Source of the DNA: Gnetum montanum
Lineage: Eukaryota; Streptophyta; Gnetopsida; Gnetales; Gnetaceae
Assembly: GCA_015680685.1 (NCBI GenBank)
Contig: MNCI01005013.1
Coordinates: 128,593 to 170,517, forward strand
DNA: 41,925 nt
Reading direction: 5' to 3'
Shown here: piece after piece, positions 10,487-20,016 of the stretch
Layout of the letters: the number at the start of each line of letters is the position of its first letter
How positions within the stretch are numbered: position 1 is the stretch's first letter
Notes under the pieces: generated by a model
Seen by the model: only the letters and a program-made list of their open reading frames with translations
Told to the model about the DNA's origin: nothing
Databases searched by the model: none
Made by a program: the position numbers and the translations under genes

Positions 10487-10822
10487 GTCGATGAGGCCTT
10501 GTTGATGTAACCTTATTGTTAAAGTCTTAACATTAAAGCCTTGTTTTCAAAGCCTTCTTGTTAGAGTCTTGACATCAGAGCCTTGTTGTAAAATCCTTGA
10601 CATCGGATCCTTGTTCTCAGAGCCTTGACATCAGAGCCTTATTGTCAGAGTCTTGACATTGGAGCCTTGTCATTGGAGCTTTGACATCAAAGCCTTACTG
10701 TCAGAGCCTTGAGATCGAAGCTTTGTTGTTGGAGTCTTGACATCAGAGCCTTATTGTCGAAGCCTTGACATTAAAGCCTTACTATTGGAGCCTTGATATT
10801 AGGGCTACGATATTAGAGAAAA
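10487..10822 (-). repeat. 24 x 14-bp tandem array in the U3 of LTR E
   Basis: The 336 bases split without remainder into 24 units of exactly 14 bases; the plus-strand consensus is GACATCAGAGCCTT. GACATC- and ATTGTC/GTTGTC-type units tend to alternate, hinting at a 28-base dimer. Less regular units (10433-10486) link it to the TATA box. The unit length equals the basic spacing of the shorter arrays in A, B, D and K. Confidence 0.9.
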
Positions 10823-10872
10823 CCAAAAAGTTAACTTTTTATTAGATAACCTAGCCAACTGATGATTCATCA

Positions 10873-10877
10873 CTTAT
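10873..10877. other. Target-site duplication of solo LTR E, right copy
   Basis: cttat, partner of cttgt at 9651-9655. Confidence 0.6.
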
Positions 10878-10949
10878 TGTGCAACATGTGATGGAGTGGA
10901 TACATCCTATGGGCACGACAACTGCAGAAACACTTAATTAGCCTTAACA

Positions 10950-12110
10950 TACTAGGCTACAAACTACCTCCTCTCCTCTTCAAATGCTCTAGCCTTCTCA
11001 CATAATTCATGATAATCAAACAACCTTCTAGCCAAGTTTATTACAATGTCTCTATGCCCTTAGTAGCTAGCCTTGACTGCTTCTACTTGATAGTTTGCTA
11101 CTTAAAGTTTTTGTAAAGCATCTTTACGTCAAAAAACTCTTTCTCATACAATGTCTACAAGGATGCTACTTACTGTTCTAGCTTGTTTCTTAGCCTTCTT
11201 GTTGTTAACATGGCCAAGGTAGTGTAATGAGGGTTAGCTAACCCCATATACTCTTTTAGGTTCTTGATTTACAGTTCTCTGTTCTTTACTTCTATCTGGT
11301 GAATGCGGACATAGTTGTCCAAGATGGATAGCTAGTTAGGATTTCATGCTAATATGGAGATGATTCTGCCTTTGGCCATCTAGATCTCTTTTTCATTAAT
11401 CTACTTTTACATTCCCACCTAATCACGAAAGTGTTCTTTGAGCTTCTCATGTTTCTTTGCCTCATTCTGCCACACATTCATTTCAATGGCTAATTTTGTG
11501 GGATGGCACATACCTCCTCCATGGAGAGGGTTCTATTTTCTCATGCAAGGCAACTCATGTCTTGGTTGACCCTCACTAAATGTTCTCTTATCTAGTGGAT
11601 ACTTTCTTCTAAGATATTTTTCTATTTTCCTATAGTGGTCAACCTCATATTGTTAGTAGCAAGTTTTTTATTCTATTATTGGACTGCTATGAGTGCCTTA
11701 ACATGTGCATGAGTTTGTGCTTCTACTATGAAGGCATTCCACATTACTTTCTCCTTCTCCATTGTCCTTTGTTTATTCTACTCAATCAAGTAGTTCATCT
11801 AGTCTATCTTGAACTACTTTATCTGGTTAGGTGTAACAAATTGTGTGAAATTTCTATGTTCAACTCTTAGGGCTACGAGCTATATTTGGAATTTATTGAT
11901 TTCTACCTTTGCATACTCTACCCTGGTCTTTATCATGATTAGTTTTCCTTTCATAATAATCAATTCTAACTACACTGTAGTGAAATCACTTGGGATGTCA
12001 AAAAGTATTATCATTACTTGCTTGGTCTGCAGTAGTCAATCAAGCACATCTTCATGATTAGCAGGAGTCATTGAGGTTTTGACTAATATTTGAGCATCTC
12101 TGGCTCTAGT
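10950..12110 (-). pseudogene. Coiled-coil ORF of element D (replaces protease-pol)
   Basis: The minus-strand reading resembles the K ORF (8440-7368) along its length. HEDVLD...LFDIPSDFTT corresponds to HKEVLE...IFDLSKDILA near the start. KHEKLKEHFRD and ELxIKNLKEYMGLANPHY lie near the end, the latter matching LQIKEMTEYMELSNLQY in K. There are about 380 codons with many TAG/TAA stops, mostly where Gln fits. Composition is Lys, Glu, Leu and Asn with heptad-like spacing, so a coiled-coil structural protein is a reasonable guess; function is unknown. It lies downstream of gag in the same orientation and may have been fused to it through the Asn-rich linker at 12431-12619. I see no protease or polymerase motif. 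Confidence 0.6.
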
Positions 12111-12430
12111 TAGATCTACCGATGACATAAAAAGTACATTGAAAAATTATTTGATGTGATCAATGATCATCTTTGTTGCTTCCACTGCATCCTGGTGCTA
12201 CATTACCATAATTTTGGCTCATTCTTTAGTCTTTAGCACCACTTAGAATGATGTAACATTTTCAGAGATCTATTGTGACCGTTGGTTCCCTCCTCCTGAC
12301 TACAATGAAAATTGTCCACTTTTAGGATCAATTGAAACTATGGGCTATATGGCATTGTTGCTAACTCTATAAAAGTTAACCTCCTCCCTTATTCCCCAGT
12401 TGATGGTTTTTATAATTTGTTACAAATGAC

Positions 12431-12619
12431 TCATTGACAATGTGTAATCTTATGGTGATGATGGTGGAACTTGTTATTGTTGTTGTTCTTGTTATTGCTA
12501 CTGTTGTTGTTGTTGCTCTTACTCTTGTTCTTATTACTCTTCATCCTAATCCTTACTGGTCGATGCTGGTTTGAGCAATTTAACATATGCAGCATTCTAG
12601 GCTCTCCTAGAAATTTCAA
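12431..12619 (-). other. Asn/Lys/His-rich linker at the 3' end of the D gag
   Basis: A 62-codon open stretch on the minus strand ends in runs of Asn and Lys followed by HHHHH. It is encoded by a degenerate trinucleotide repeat (plus-strand GTT/CTT/ATT, 12470-12545). It lies between gag and the coiled-coil ORF. It may be an expanded microsatellite in a disordered linker. Confidence 0.5.
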
Positions 12620-14120
12620 TGGTGTATCCTAAGACTCAAACTTGCTTGCACAACTTTCTGATAAGGCAAGGGAATGGAAGTGTTAGCTTCCTTGCCTTCC
12701 TTTCTTCAAACTACATTTTAATCTCCATAAAGTAGAGTTGTTGTGATATTGACATTGAAAATCCATGGCCTAGATATTTGTCAATAGTGAATAGTATCTA
12801 TCCATTGCTACATCAAGGATCTCATGAGTCACTTTCTTTCATCCCTGTATTTGTTTTCTTAAGTTGGATGCACGTGAGTAAGGTTGATGTTTATCATTAA
12901 AGAGTTCTAGCATGGTACTCTAACGTCTCATTGATTTAGGTTCTAGTGACCTATCCCAGCTCTCTGCCTCCTTCGCAAGTATTCTGGAAAACATCTCTAA
13001 CTTTTGCTAATCACTTTTGATATTTTGTAGGGTGTAGACATCATGGAAAGCTTGAAGGTAATGTTGCAGATTAGCATTGTAGAAACCTTTAAATCTTGGC
13101 ATGTTGTCCATGTCAAGCTGTTTAATTTAAATATTTCTCATGTGATTGGTTGGAATGTGAATAGCTTCCTAGATGTTGATCATGCTGTAAGTTTCCATCA
13201 GGGGTTCATCATCTCGATCAAGTTCATACACTCTATTGTAATAGTACCCTCTTCTATGCTCATCCCTTCCATGATTTTTTGTGATTCTGACCTCTATGCT
13301 ACTCATACTCTTCATCTTCCAAATTGGAATGTCCTAAGTAGTAGTCATGATGGTCATAGTGGTCATGAGTTCTTATCTCTTCCCCGTTATGGTCCTTGTA
13401 CTTTTTCCTCCTTCTATCAAAGTCTTCTGATGATTATGAGGATGTGAGTGAGGCAATAGGAGAATGGTGTTAACTTGTCCTTCTGTGATGACTCTGATAT
13501 TCTTCTCTGTGGGATCCAACAAGAACTCTTGGCCTTGAGTCCTACCTGTGCCTTGAGTCTTTTACCTCCTGCCTAAGCATCTCTACTAATTCATATTGTG
13601 ATTTATTCCTAACAAGTTTATCTAATTGAATGATAGGAATCTGTGACTAGAACTCATGATTATGGTGGAGTTTTTCAACAATGAATGCATCTCCATCAAG
13701 CTTCTCCAAGACAACAATAGAATCAACTATATTTTGTTTGTCTTGTTCATGCCTTGCTCCCATGGCATGTTTCTTCCTTAATTGCTCATTAGCAGCTTCA
13801 TATGATCAAGACATGTATTTAGTTTCATGAAACCCTCCAATTTCTTCACTTAGTTTTATCCCCTTAAGAGCATTTTGGAGCATAATGGATGCTAAATGTC
13901 CTAGTGGTAGAACAAAAATTCCTTGAAGATCTCTCCACCTAAGTTACTTGTCCTAATGAAACATGAACATGAAATCAGGATCATAAGGATCACGATGAGC
14001 ATATGAGATCCTTATTTGCATCAACATACTCCAATCTTCTTCTTCTTTAGTTTTGTCACTACTTCTCCATAGCTCCTTAGTAGTGTGCTTTGTCTTAGAA
14101 TTATAAAGTTTGACTTGGTG
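12620..14120 (-). pseudogene. gag of element D
   Basis: Minus-strand frames with stops. The capsid-like part around 13110-12850 is closest to other copies: MDNMPRFKGFYNANLQHYLQ corresponds to the MNNIP..EGGYNADPQNHLQ segment of B and NNIPKFEGGYNLDPYHPLQ of C. AESWDRSLEPKSMR and LELFNDKHQPYSRASNLRKQ follow, in the order seen in B near 34230-34340. The N-terminal half (14050-13450) is divergent, with several long helical segments such as ELVEMLRQEV and a charged Arg/His/Ser-rich stretch. The start codon could not be fixed. Unlike A and B no zinc-knuckle block is seen. Gag would build the particle; stops make it non-functional. Confidence 0.72.
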
Positions 14121-14172
14121 TTCCAAGTACAGCGAACTTTGTAAAATCAGTTACTCAGCATACAATAACTTG

Positions 14173-14190
14173 TCGTTAGCAACAACACCA
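14173..14190 (-). other. Primer-binding site of element D (decayed tRNA-Asp type)
   Basis: Minus-strand TGGTGTTGTTGCTAACGA, one base after the LTR end. It has seven differences from the tRNA-Asp complement, six of them C to T or G to A. Confidence 0.6.
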
Positions 14191-14191
14191 A

Positions 14192-14434
14192 TGATGAGCA
14201 ATGGAGTAATCCAATACCTAATCATACAAGATACAAGTGTTCACATGTAGCTTGATCATAATCTGTGGACAAGGCAATGTGATTATGCTAGTAATTGGTT
14301 CATGTTCAGAATCATTATCTTCCCACATGAAGCTAGTATAATCTATTTGTATGGTTTAGCTCTTAGCGAGGTGTATGATATATTGATGTTAGTAGGGCAT
14401 AATTCCTAGTGATGATGGTAAAGTATGAAAATGG
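14192..14434 (-). repeat. Truncated 5' LTR of element D
   Basis: Matches 8446-8690 of the D 3' LTR until TATGAAAATG, after which similarity stops abruptly. The U3, TATA and most of R-U5 are missing, so a deletion or rearrangement removed the outer LTR end and the upstream part of K. Confidence 0.8.
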
Positions 14435-15640
14435 CTACACCTCATTTAGGTGGCTTATGGTTGGATGATAGACTAAAGGTTCCCCACCATCTCTTGAGGC
14501 TTATTATTGTTGTAGTTTTTGCTCTCTAATCTTCTTTATTCATTCTACAAATGCCAACATTTTTGGTGTTATCTTTGGTGCTATAGGTGGTGGTGGTGCT
14601 TGCTTAAATTCTTGAAGCTTGATTGGAGCTTTATCTTTTATTATCTCCTACTAGGATGTGGTAGGAGTCCTATGGACCACATCATTTGAGTAGTGGGCTA
14701 TACCTCACCTTTTGCATAATTTTTTAATTAATAATGTCAAAGGAAATGTCTTCTTACCCTTTTCATTCTCCTTAAAATGTTCTTCAATTTCAAGGAAGAT
14801 GAGTTGCGGTAGGTTGATTCAAAATTTTCCATGTAGAGCTACACATGTCCAGGTGAAGAAGGTTGTGACCTTGCTAGGCCTCACTGTTGGATTGAGGTGA
14901 TAGGTTGCAATCTTGAAATATGCTCATTTTACCTATGTAAGCGCTTCATACTCCTTGTGATCCACTCCATAACACTACCGAACCCACTTGTTTTTAGCTT
15001 TTGGATATGCTTGAAGATATCCACCAACTTTGACTTAGTGTTAGAAAAATTGAGGGCTTTTGTAATGGCTTCAACTAAGTAGGAGATGGTAATGTCCTTT
15101 ATTTTGAAAAAATGCATCTCCTTGTCGATTGTTCCATAAAAGGTAGGATTCTCCCATGTACGATTTCCCACTATTGGAGATAATGGACCATAGTGGAGAC
15201 CTTTAGAGTTGTGTCCTAACCTCTCCTAGTGCAAGCTCCAAGAATAGTCCAAAGCTTAGCTCCTACAGGATGGAGCTATGAATCTTCTTAGTTCGAACCT
15301 TCTCTAGATAAGCTTTTGTAAGTCTGACCTCCAAATTAGATTTTGGCCTTAGGGCTTCATCCTTCCTTGATTGGCTTGTCTCTGTAATATGAATCTATTA
15401 GAAAAATTCCACCTCAATGCCCTTTTGTAGGTGCTTGATAGCATGAGTAGCTTTAGTTGCTTGCTCTTGGGGTTATTTTTGTTGGCTACTTCCTCCTCAT
15501 TGTCACTTTTCCTAGGCTATAATGACCCTCCTACTTGTGGTCCTTCCTCGAGTGCGATCTATGATCACAAACATAACTCAGGCTTAGCTCTTAAGAATAA
15601 CCTTTGTTCCTTTTGGATACCTTTCTTTTTTTGATTAGGT
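14435..15640 (-). pseudogene. Unidentified ORF relics, minus strand
   Basis: I do not recognise the family. An 80-codon block (15171-14929) is open and protein-like (MGNRTWENPTFYGTIDKE at its start, then a helical Lys-rich part ending WITRSMKRLHR). Upstream (15460-15200) another frame gives a charged helical stretch (HAIKHLQKGIEVEFF, LEKVRTKKIHSSIL). Downstream (14700-14560) a Pro-rich segment occurs. Position below LTR-like promoter F and on the same strand suggests gag of a further retroelement, cut off by the D junction at 14434. A decayed host exon cannot be excluded. Confidence 0.35.
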
Positions 15641-16007
15641 TATGTTTTATTCTTTATATGGTGGAATTTCTATCATTAAGTCCTTATTTAGTGATCACAA
15701 GCTTATGACATTATTTTATTATTATTTTCTTCATATTCTCACAAAGGTTGACTGTTGATATTAACTATCATAATCATTATTTTAATATCTTATTCATGGG
15801 ATGTTAGAAAAATTTTCTATGAAAACTTAGAGTTTAAGGCCCCCATGACGTAAAGCTTACCTCTAGTAGCTCGAAGGTCAAAGAACAGGTGAAATTGGGT
15901 AAGTAGTTTAGAAGTCATGATTTTTGGAAGGTTCTTGAGATCTGAAAAATGACAAAAATTTATCTAGGATTTGGGAAAAATGGTAAAAATGAGCTAAGTA
16001 TCACATG
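15641..16007. other. Unassigned stretch between promoter F and the ORF relics
   Basis: AT-rich, no ORF. The minus strand holds GTCATGGGGG at 15842-15851, reminiscent of the PPT motif, but no TGATGA LTR start follows. If F is an LTR this would be its R-U5 and leader. Confidence 0.35.
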
Positions 16008-16114
16008 TATATATAGTATTTTTTTCATGCATTGACAAGGATGCATCAATAGGGCTATGTTGACTCTTCCAACATTGTCGATGGGAATAAATCGATGTAG
16101 GTATTCATAGTTCA
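16008..16114 (-). promoter_or_regulatory. LTR-like promoter F: TATA box plus core ruler
   Basis: TATATATA (16008-16015, minus), then cores at 16031 (ATTGAC), 16045 (ATCAAT), 16059 (GTTGAC), 16077 (GTCGAT) and 16091 (ATCGAT): spacings 14, 14, 18, 14. The cores resemble those next to the TATA box of LTR E. The R-U5 sequence downstream is not recognisably related to A, B, D, E or K, and LTR borders are not fixed (a TGAACTATG start at 16114 is possible). Confidence 0.4.
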
Positions 16115-16334
16115 ATTTTTCACTTAAGATATTAAGTAATTTTGAATGAGTTTGGGGTTAACATAAGAGCCTAATAGAACAGAAAAAGCTAGAGAATCAT
16201 GGCAACAAAAAATAGAGGTTTGGTTTGATAAATGGAAGCAATTTAAGCATATGGGATGAGTTGTTGAAGGATGATTCTAATGCTAAAAGGGAGGAAAATT
16301 GGATGTTTTTAAGCTATCAAGATGATCGAGTGTG

Positions 16335-16339
16335 CAATT
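16335..16339. other. Target-site duplication of element H, left copy
   Basis: caatt, against caatc at 27994-27998; the single difference is a C/T transition. Confidence 0.7.
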
Positions 16340-16429
16340 TGAAACACCACCAAATTTGGACTATAGCATCTCGATTGCAAATCTCTAAAAGTGTCAACAT
16401 GAGGCCACATTCTATAAATTTTTCCAAGT

Positions 16430-16860
16430 GCTGGGACTATGCTCTCCGCTACCCTAGAGCGTAGTTAGCTTAGTATAGAGCATAGTCAACATAAAGGCCA
16501 CTTTTGCAAATTTTTCTAAGTGTTAAGCCAACCGTGTAGATTTTTCTAAGTGTTGAGAGTATGCTATCCATTGCCCTAGAGCATAGTCAAGTGTAGTCAA
16601 CCAGAAGTTAGCTTCTACAAGTTTTGACAAGTGCTGAAACTACACTCGTCCCTAGTCGAGAGCGTAGTCAACCTCCCATGGAGAGCATAGTCAGCACATA
16701 GCCATTTTTTGCAAAACAATTTTGAAGTGTGGGACTACGCTCTCCCCAATCCAGAGCATAGTTAAGCATAGTCAACTAGAACAACCTCCAAAGGCCTCCA
16801 CAATGTAGCACCGACATTCAGTTCAAGTGTAACTCACCTCTAGCAAGCGTAGTTATCAAA
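16430..16860 (+). repeat. U3 hairpin-repeat array of the H 5' LTR
   Basis: Repeated units of roughly 90-110 bases built around GACTATGCTCTC ... AGAGCATAGTCA, with spacer TTTTGCAAATTTTTCTAAGTG. Each unit can fold back through its GACTATGCTCT/AGAGCATAGTC arms. The equivalent array of the 3' LTR is 26530-26960. Confidence 0.75.
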
Positions 16861-16870
16861 ATGCATCTTT

Positions 16871-16875
16871 TTTGT
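16871..16875. other. Target-site duplication of the nested solo LTR, left copy
   Basis: tttgt, identical to 18548-18552; the uninterrupted site is visible in the 3' LTR near 27048-27062. Confidence 0.85.
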
Positions 16876-18547
16876 TGAAACACCACAAAATTTTGGGCTA
16901 CCACATCTCGACTACAAATTTGGCTAAGTGTTAGAATAATGGCACTTTTCATAAATTTTTCTAAGTGTTGAGACTACACTTTTCACTACTGAGACTATGC
17001 TCTAGAGTATCATCAACACATATATGCTAATTTCATAGGATTTTTTTTAAGTGTCAAAATGATGACACTTGCTGCAAATTTTTCTAAGTGCTAGGACTAT
17101 GCTCTCCACTATTGAGACTACACTCTAGAGCACAACCATCATAGTCAACTTGAAAACACAATTTTTGCAAAAATTTTCTAACTATTGGGACTACGCTCTT
17201 AGCTACACTTTAGAGTGTAGTCAACATAGTCAGCTTAGATGCTAGATTTTGCAAAGATTTTTCTGAGTGTTGTGACTACGCTCACCCCCATTCAGGAGCA
17301 TAGTTAGCCTCCCCTGGAGCATGGTCAATATTTTACCATTTTTTGCCAGATTTTTTCTAAGTCTGGGACTATGCTCTCAACCAATCGAGAGCATAGTCAA
17401 GCATAGATGGCAAAAATAGCCTCTAGAGGCCTCCAAAATATAACATTGGCATTTTCCTTAGCTCCAACACACCTACAACAACAACATTTATCTTTTTACC
17501 CCCTTTGCCCCCTTGTTTGTAACTACACCCACCTCCACTTCTCACAATGGACAACATAGTTCTAGATCATAGTCTCTAAAAGTGACAATTTTTGGAATCT
17601 TTTGCATTTTGACATGTACATTGTAGTCTCCTTGGAACTTACATAAGTAATTAGTGAGTGTAGTCACAGTCTCTCTACCTTGCAGAGCCCATCAGAGCAT
17701 CATAAAGCTTAACACTTGAGAGCGTAGTTAGGGTCAATGTAGTCTCAACTACCACATTGTCACATGATGCTCGATCCACATTTTGGACTAACCCTAGTCC
17801 TATAAATTCCCTTGGATCCCCAACATTTTAGGAGTTGGCAAGTTTGGCATTTGAGAATTTTTGGCAGTTGGAATTTGGCATTTGAAAGAATGAGACCCAA
17901 ATGCACACCACTAGTAGAGAAGTAGAGTTGCACACCATGGCCCACTGTAACCTTGTTGTAATCCTACAAAACACCACATAGTACACCACAATGACCAAAC
18001 TAGCAAGTAAAAACACCACAATGAGCACCAAACTTCATAGCCTGGCTACGCTCTCCACTGTGCATATTATACACCACGTATCTTCTAAACCCCTTTTGAA
18101 GCTAACTATGCTTCCATTTAGGGTAGTGCTCCATTTCTCTCTCCTACATTTCTTGCATTTTCTAGTATTTTTCTTGCATTGTCACACATTGTCACATTGT
18201 AACTACCCTCAAGCAATAGTCCCTGTGGGTTGGCACCTTCGTTTAAACTGAAACCCTTGACTATGCTTGCCCCCATTTCGTGACTACACTCTACACTTAG
18301 CACCGTGAGACATGGCTAGAACACTTGACACCATTTGATGCCATTTATATTTGCATTTCAGCTAACCATGCCACCCCTAGTTACATGTAATATCCCAACT
18401 GCAACTAGTTTAGTCCCTGTCTGATTGAAAAGATCATTCAAAGCACTCTGCCTACATTTCTAGCAGGCCCTCACGTAGGGGCAGGATTAGGCTATGTGTC
18501 CATTGATCCCTTGGTGATTCCAGCCACCAACATTTTTGGTCGTTACA
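16876..18547 (+). repeat. Solo LTR (1672 bp) nested in the H 5' LTR
   Basis: Starts TGAAACACCACAAAATTTTG and ends TTTTGGTCGTTACA, the borders of the H-type LTR. It has its own TATA box (17801, CCTATAAATTCC), the following AACATTTTAGGAGTTGGC block, and a U3 hairpin array (17080-17400). Flanked by tttgt on both sides and absent from the H 3' LTR, so it arrived after H. The sequence differs enough from the H LTR to be a different subfamily. No internal region remains. Confidence 0.88.
17367..17398. repeat. Perfect hairpin in the nested LTR U3
   Basis: GACTATGCTCTC, eight-base loop, GAGAGCATAGTC: 12-bp perfect arms. It is the cleanest example of the repeated fold-back unit. Confidence 0.85.
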
Positions 18548-18552
18548 TTTGT
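18548..18552. other. Target-site duplication of the nested solo LTR, right copy
   Basis: tttgt, partner of 16871-16875. Confidence 0.85.
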
Positions 18553-18847
18553 ATCCCCCTTTTGTCCCAAAAATTGTGACTTGACCCCATACAAGATACT
18601 GGAGAGAGCATAGTCTTGAAGCATACTCTCCAAAGTTGCATTTTTTTACATACACTGTAGTCCTCTTGACACATATATATACACTTGGCAGCATAGTCAT
18701 AGTCTCACAGTCTCACAAAGTCTAGCAAAGCATAGCAAAGCACAACACCGCTAACCTTAATGGAGAGCATAGTTGGGCGATGGTGTAGTCCTAACTATCC
18801 CATCAACCATGTGGCAGTCTCTCCACATTTCAAGCTAAACCTACTCC

Positions 18848-18855
18848 TATAAATA
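18848..18855 (+). promoter_or_regulatory. TATA box of the H 5' LTR
   Basis: TATAAATA in CTCCTATAAATACCCC, conserved at 27317-27324 in the 3' LTR. Confidence 0.7.
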
Positions 18856-19545
18856 CCCCTGCCCTCAACATTTTAGGGGTTGGCAAAAAGTTGAAGCATT
18901 GACACATTTGGATTAGTAATAATCAAAGCATTGGTGAACTAAAGGCATTCCAAGGAACCAAAGAGAGGTAAAGTCATGAACCATCACAGCTCATCGCAGT
19001 CCACTACTGTAGCCCACCGCACACCATGGTAGCCAACTTAATAGGCATAGACACCATGATAGAACATAAATCTTTATGATTAGACACCTTCAAGACTATG
19101 ACTACGTTGTCCATTGCACCTTCTATATACCATGTACCTTCTCACACGTTTTGGTGTTAACTATGCTCAACCCCATTTGGGGTGGTGTTTTGTTTTTGTC
19201 TCTGTCGTTGCATTTTTAGCATTTTGTTTACATTTTCTATCATTTCATTGCATGTCCATGCCTAAAACTATGCTTGGGTGGTAGCCTCCACATGTTAGCA
19301 CCCTCGTTTTCACCAAAAACCTAACTATGCACACACCCACAAACATTGTTAACACCATTGACACCGCGCAAACACTTAAAATCATTTTGCATCACATTTG
19401 GTAAGTCCCTATTCAATTGACAAGATCATTCAAAGCACCACATCTTTACCTCTAGTAGGCCCTCACATGGACATGGGGTTAGCACTATGCACCTATGGAC
19501 CCTTCGATGTTCTAGCTATCGACATTTTTGGTTGCTACAATTTTC

Positions 19546-19562
19546 TAGCGCTAGAAGGAGGG
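19546..19562 (+). other. Possible primer-binding site of element H
   Basis: TAGCGCTAGAAGGAGGG begins six bases after the LTR end. It resembles the TGGCGC start usual for plant Ty3 primer sites with one G-to-A change. I cannot name the tRNA with confidence. Confidence 0.45.
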
Positions 19563-20016
19563 CCAAACTATTTTCCTCTTTAGTCTTCATTGTAGTTGTC
19601 TCATGTGCTCTCTACATCATCATTGCTAGCTTTGAGCTAGCATAGACCATGATACTTCTATGAACCTACTGTGTGTGCAGCAGTAGTTGGATCTTAGGCT
19701 AGCGCAGTCATCGTCTACTAACCGATTAGTATAGATTGGACCTAGTAGTCAATTCTTTTAGAACTCCGCATAGCAACACACCTTCTCACACTTCACTAAA
19801 TTCTGGGTGCTTAGTAGAGAGTGTAGTTACCTCTCAACATAGATAGCATAGTCTCTAGAGTTAGCCATTTTTCGTAATTAGCAAACTCTACAATACCATC
19901 TTGTAAATTAATCCACACACATAAGTTCTCAACAACCTTCAACATCAATCTTGATCACACTAGTCATCTTGCCCACCCAACAACAAAATAGGATTGATCA
20001 CCCCACTAGTCCTACA
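19563..20016 (+). other. Untranslated leader of element H
   Basis: No ORF with coding character. It separates the primer site from the gag ATG, as is usual for Tat-type elements with long leaders. Confidence 0.5.

Larger units (their letters stand above)
9656..10872 (-). repeat. Solo LTR E (1217 bp) inserted in element D
   Basis: The ends are TGATGA (minus start at 10872) and TCATCA (end at 9656), as in the other LTRs. The R-U5 part (for example the ACTCAAATAAGACACT stretch near 10265) keeps the family order. No primer site or polypurine tract adjoins either end, and 5-base duplications flank it, so it is a solo LTR left by recombination. It is about 350 bp longer than its relatives because of the 14-bp array in U3. 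Confidence 0.82.
8446..14434 (-). mobile_element. Element D: non-autonomous gag plus coiled-coil LTR retrotransposon
   Basis: Minus-strand order: truncated 5' LTR (14434-14192), primer site (14190-14173), gag (about 14120-12431), coiled-coil ORF (12110-10950), polypurine tract (9330-9316), 3' LTR (9315-8446). The internal region is interrupted by solo LTR E (9656-10872). The overlapping 243 bases of the two LTRs differ at roughly 37 positions (about 15 percent by hand count), so D is clearly older than B (about 7 percent). There is no trace of protease, RT, RNase H or integrase, so D would have relied on enzymes of a relative such as C. Confidence 0.8.
16340..19539 (+). repeat. 5' LTR of element H (about 1.52 kb plus a nested solo LTR)
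   Basis: Starts TGAAACACC and ends GGTTGCTACA. Parts 16340-16875 and 18548-19539 align with the 3' LTR (26441-27993); between them lies a 1672-bp insertion with its own target duplication. The TATA box (TATAAATA) is at 18848-18855, followed by AACATTTTAGGGGTTGGC, as at 27335-27352. Confidence 0.87.

Noticed and set aside
10487-10822. CRISPR-like array
   Set aside because: Units of 14 bases are contiguous with no unique spacers, and they lie in the U3 of a plant LTR.
13043-13447. 134-codon plus-strand ORF as a gene
   Set aside because: It is antisense to the recognisable gag of D and has no domain of its own.
15842-15851. GTCATGGGGG as the missing polypurine tract and 3' LTR border of C
   Set aside because: It lies at about the expected distance beyond H, but no TGATGA start or LTR sequence follows on the minus strand.
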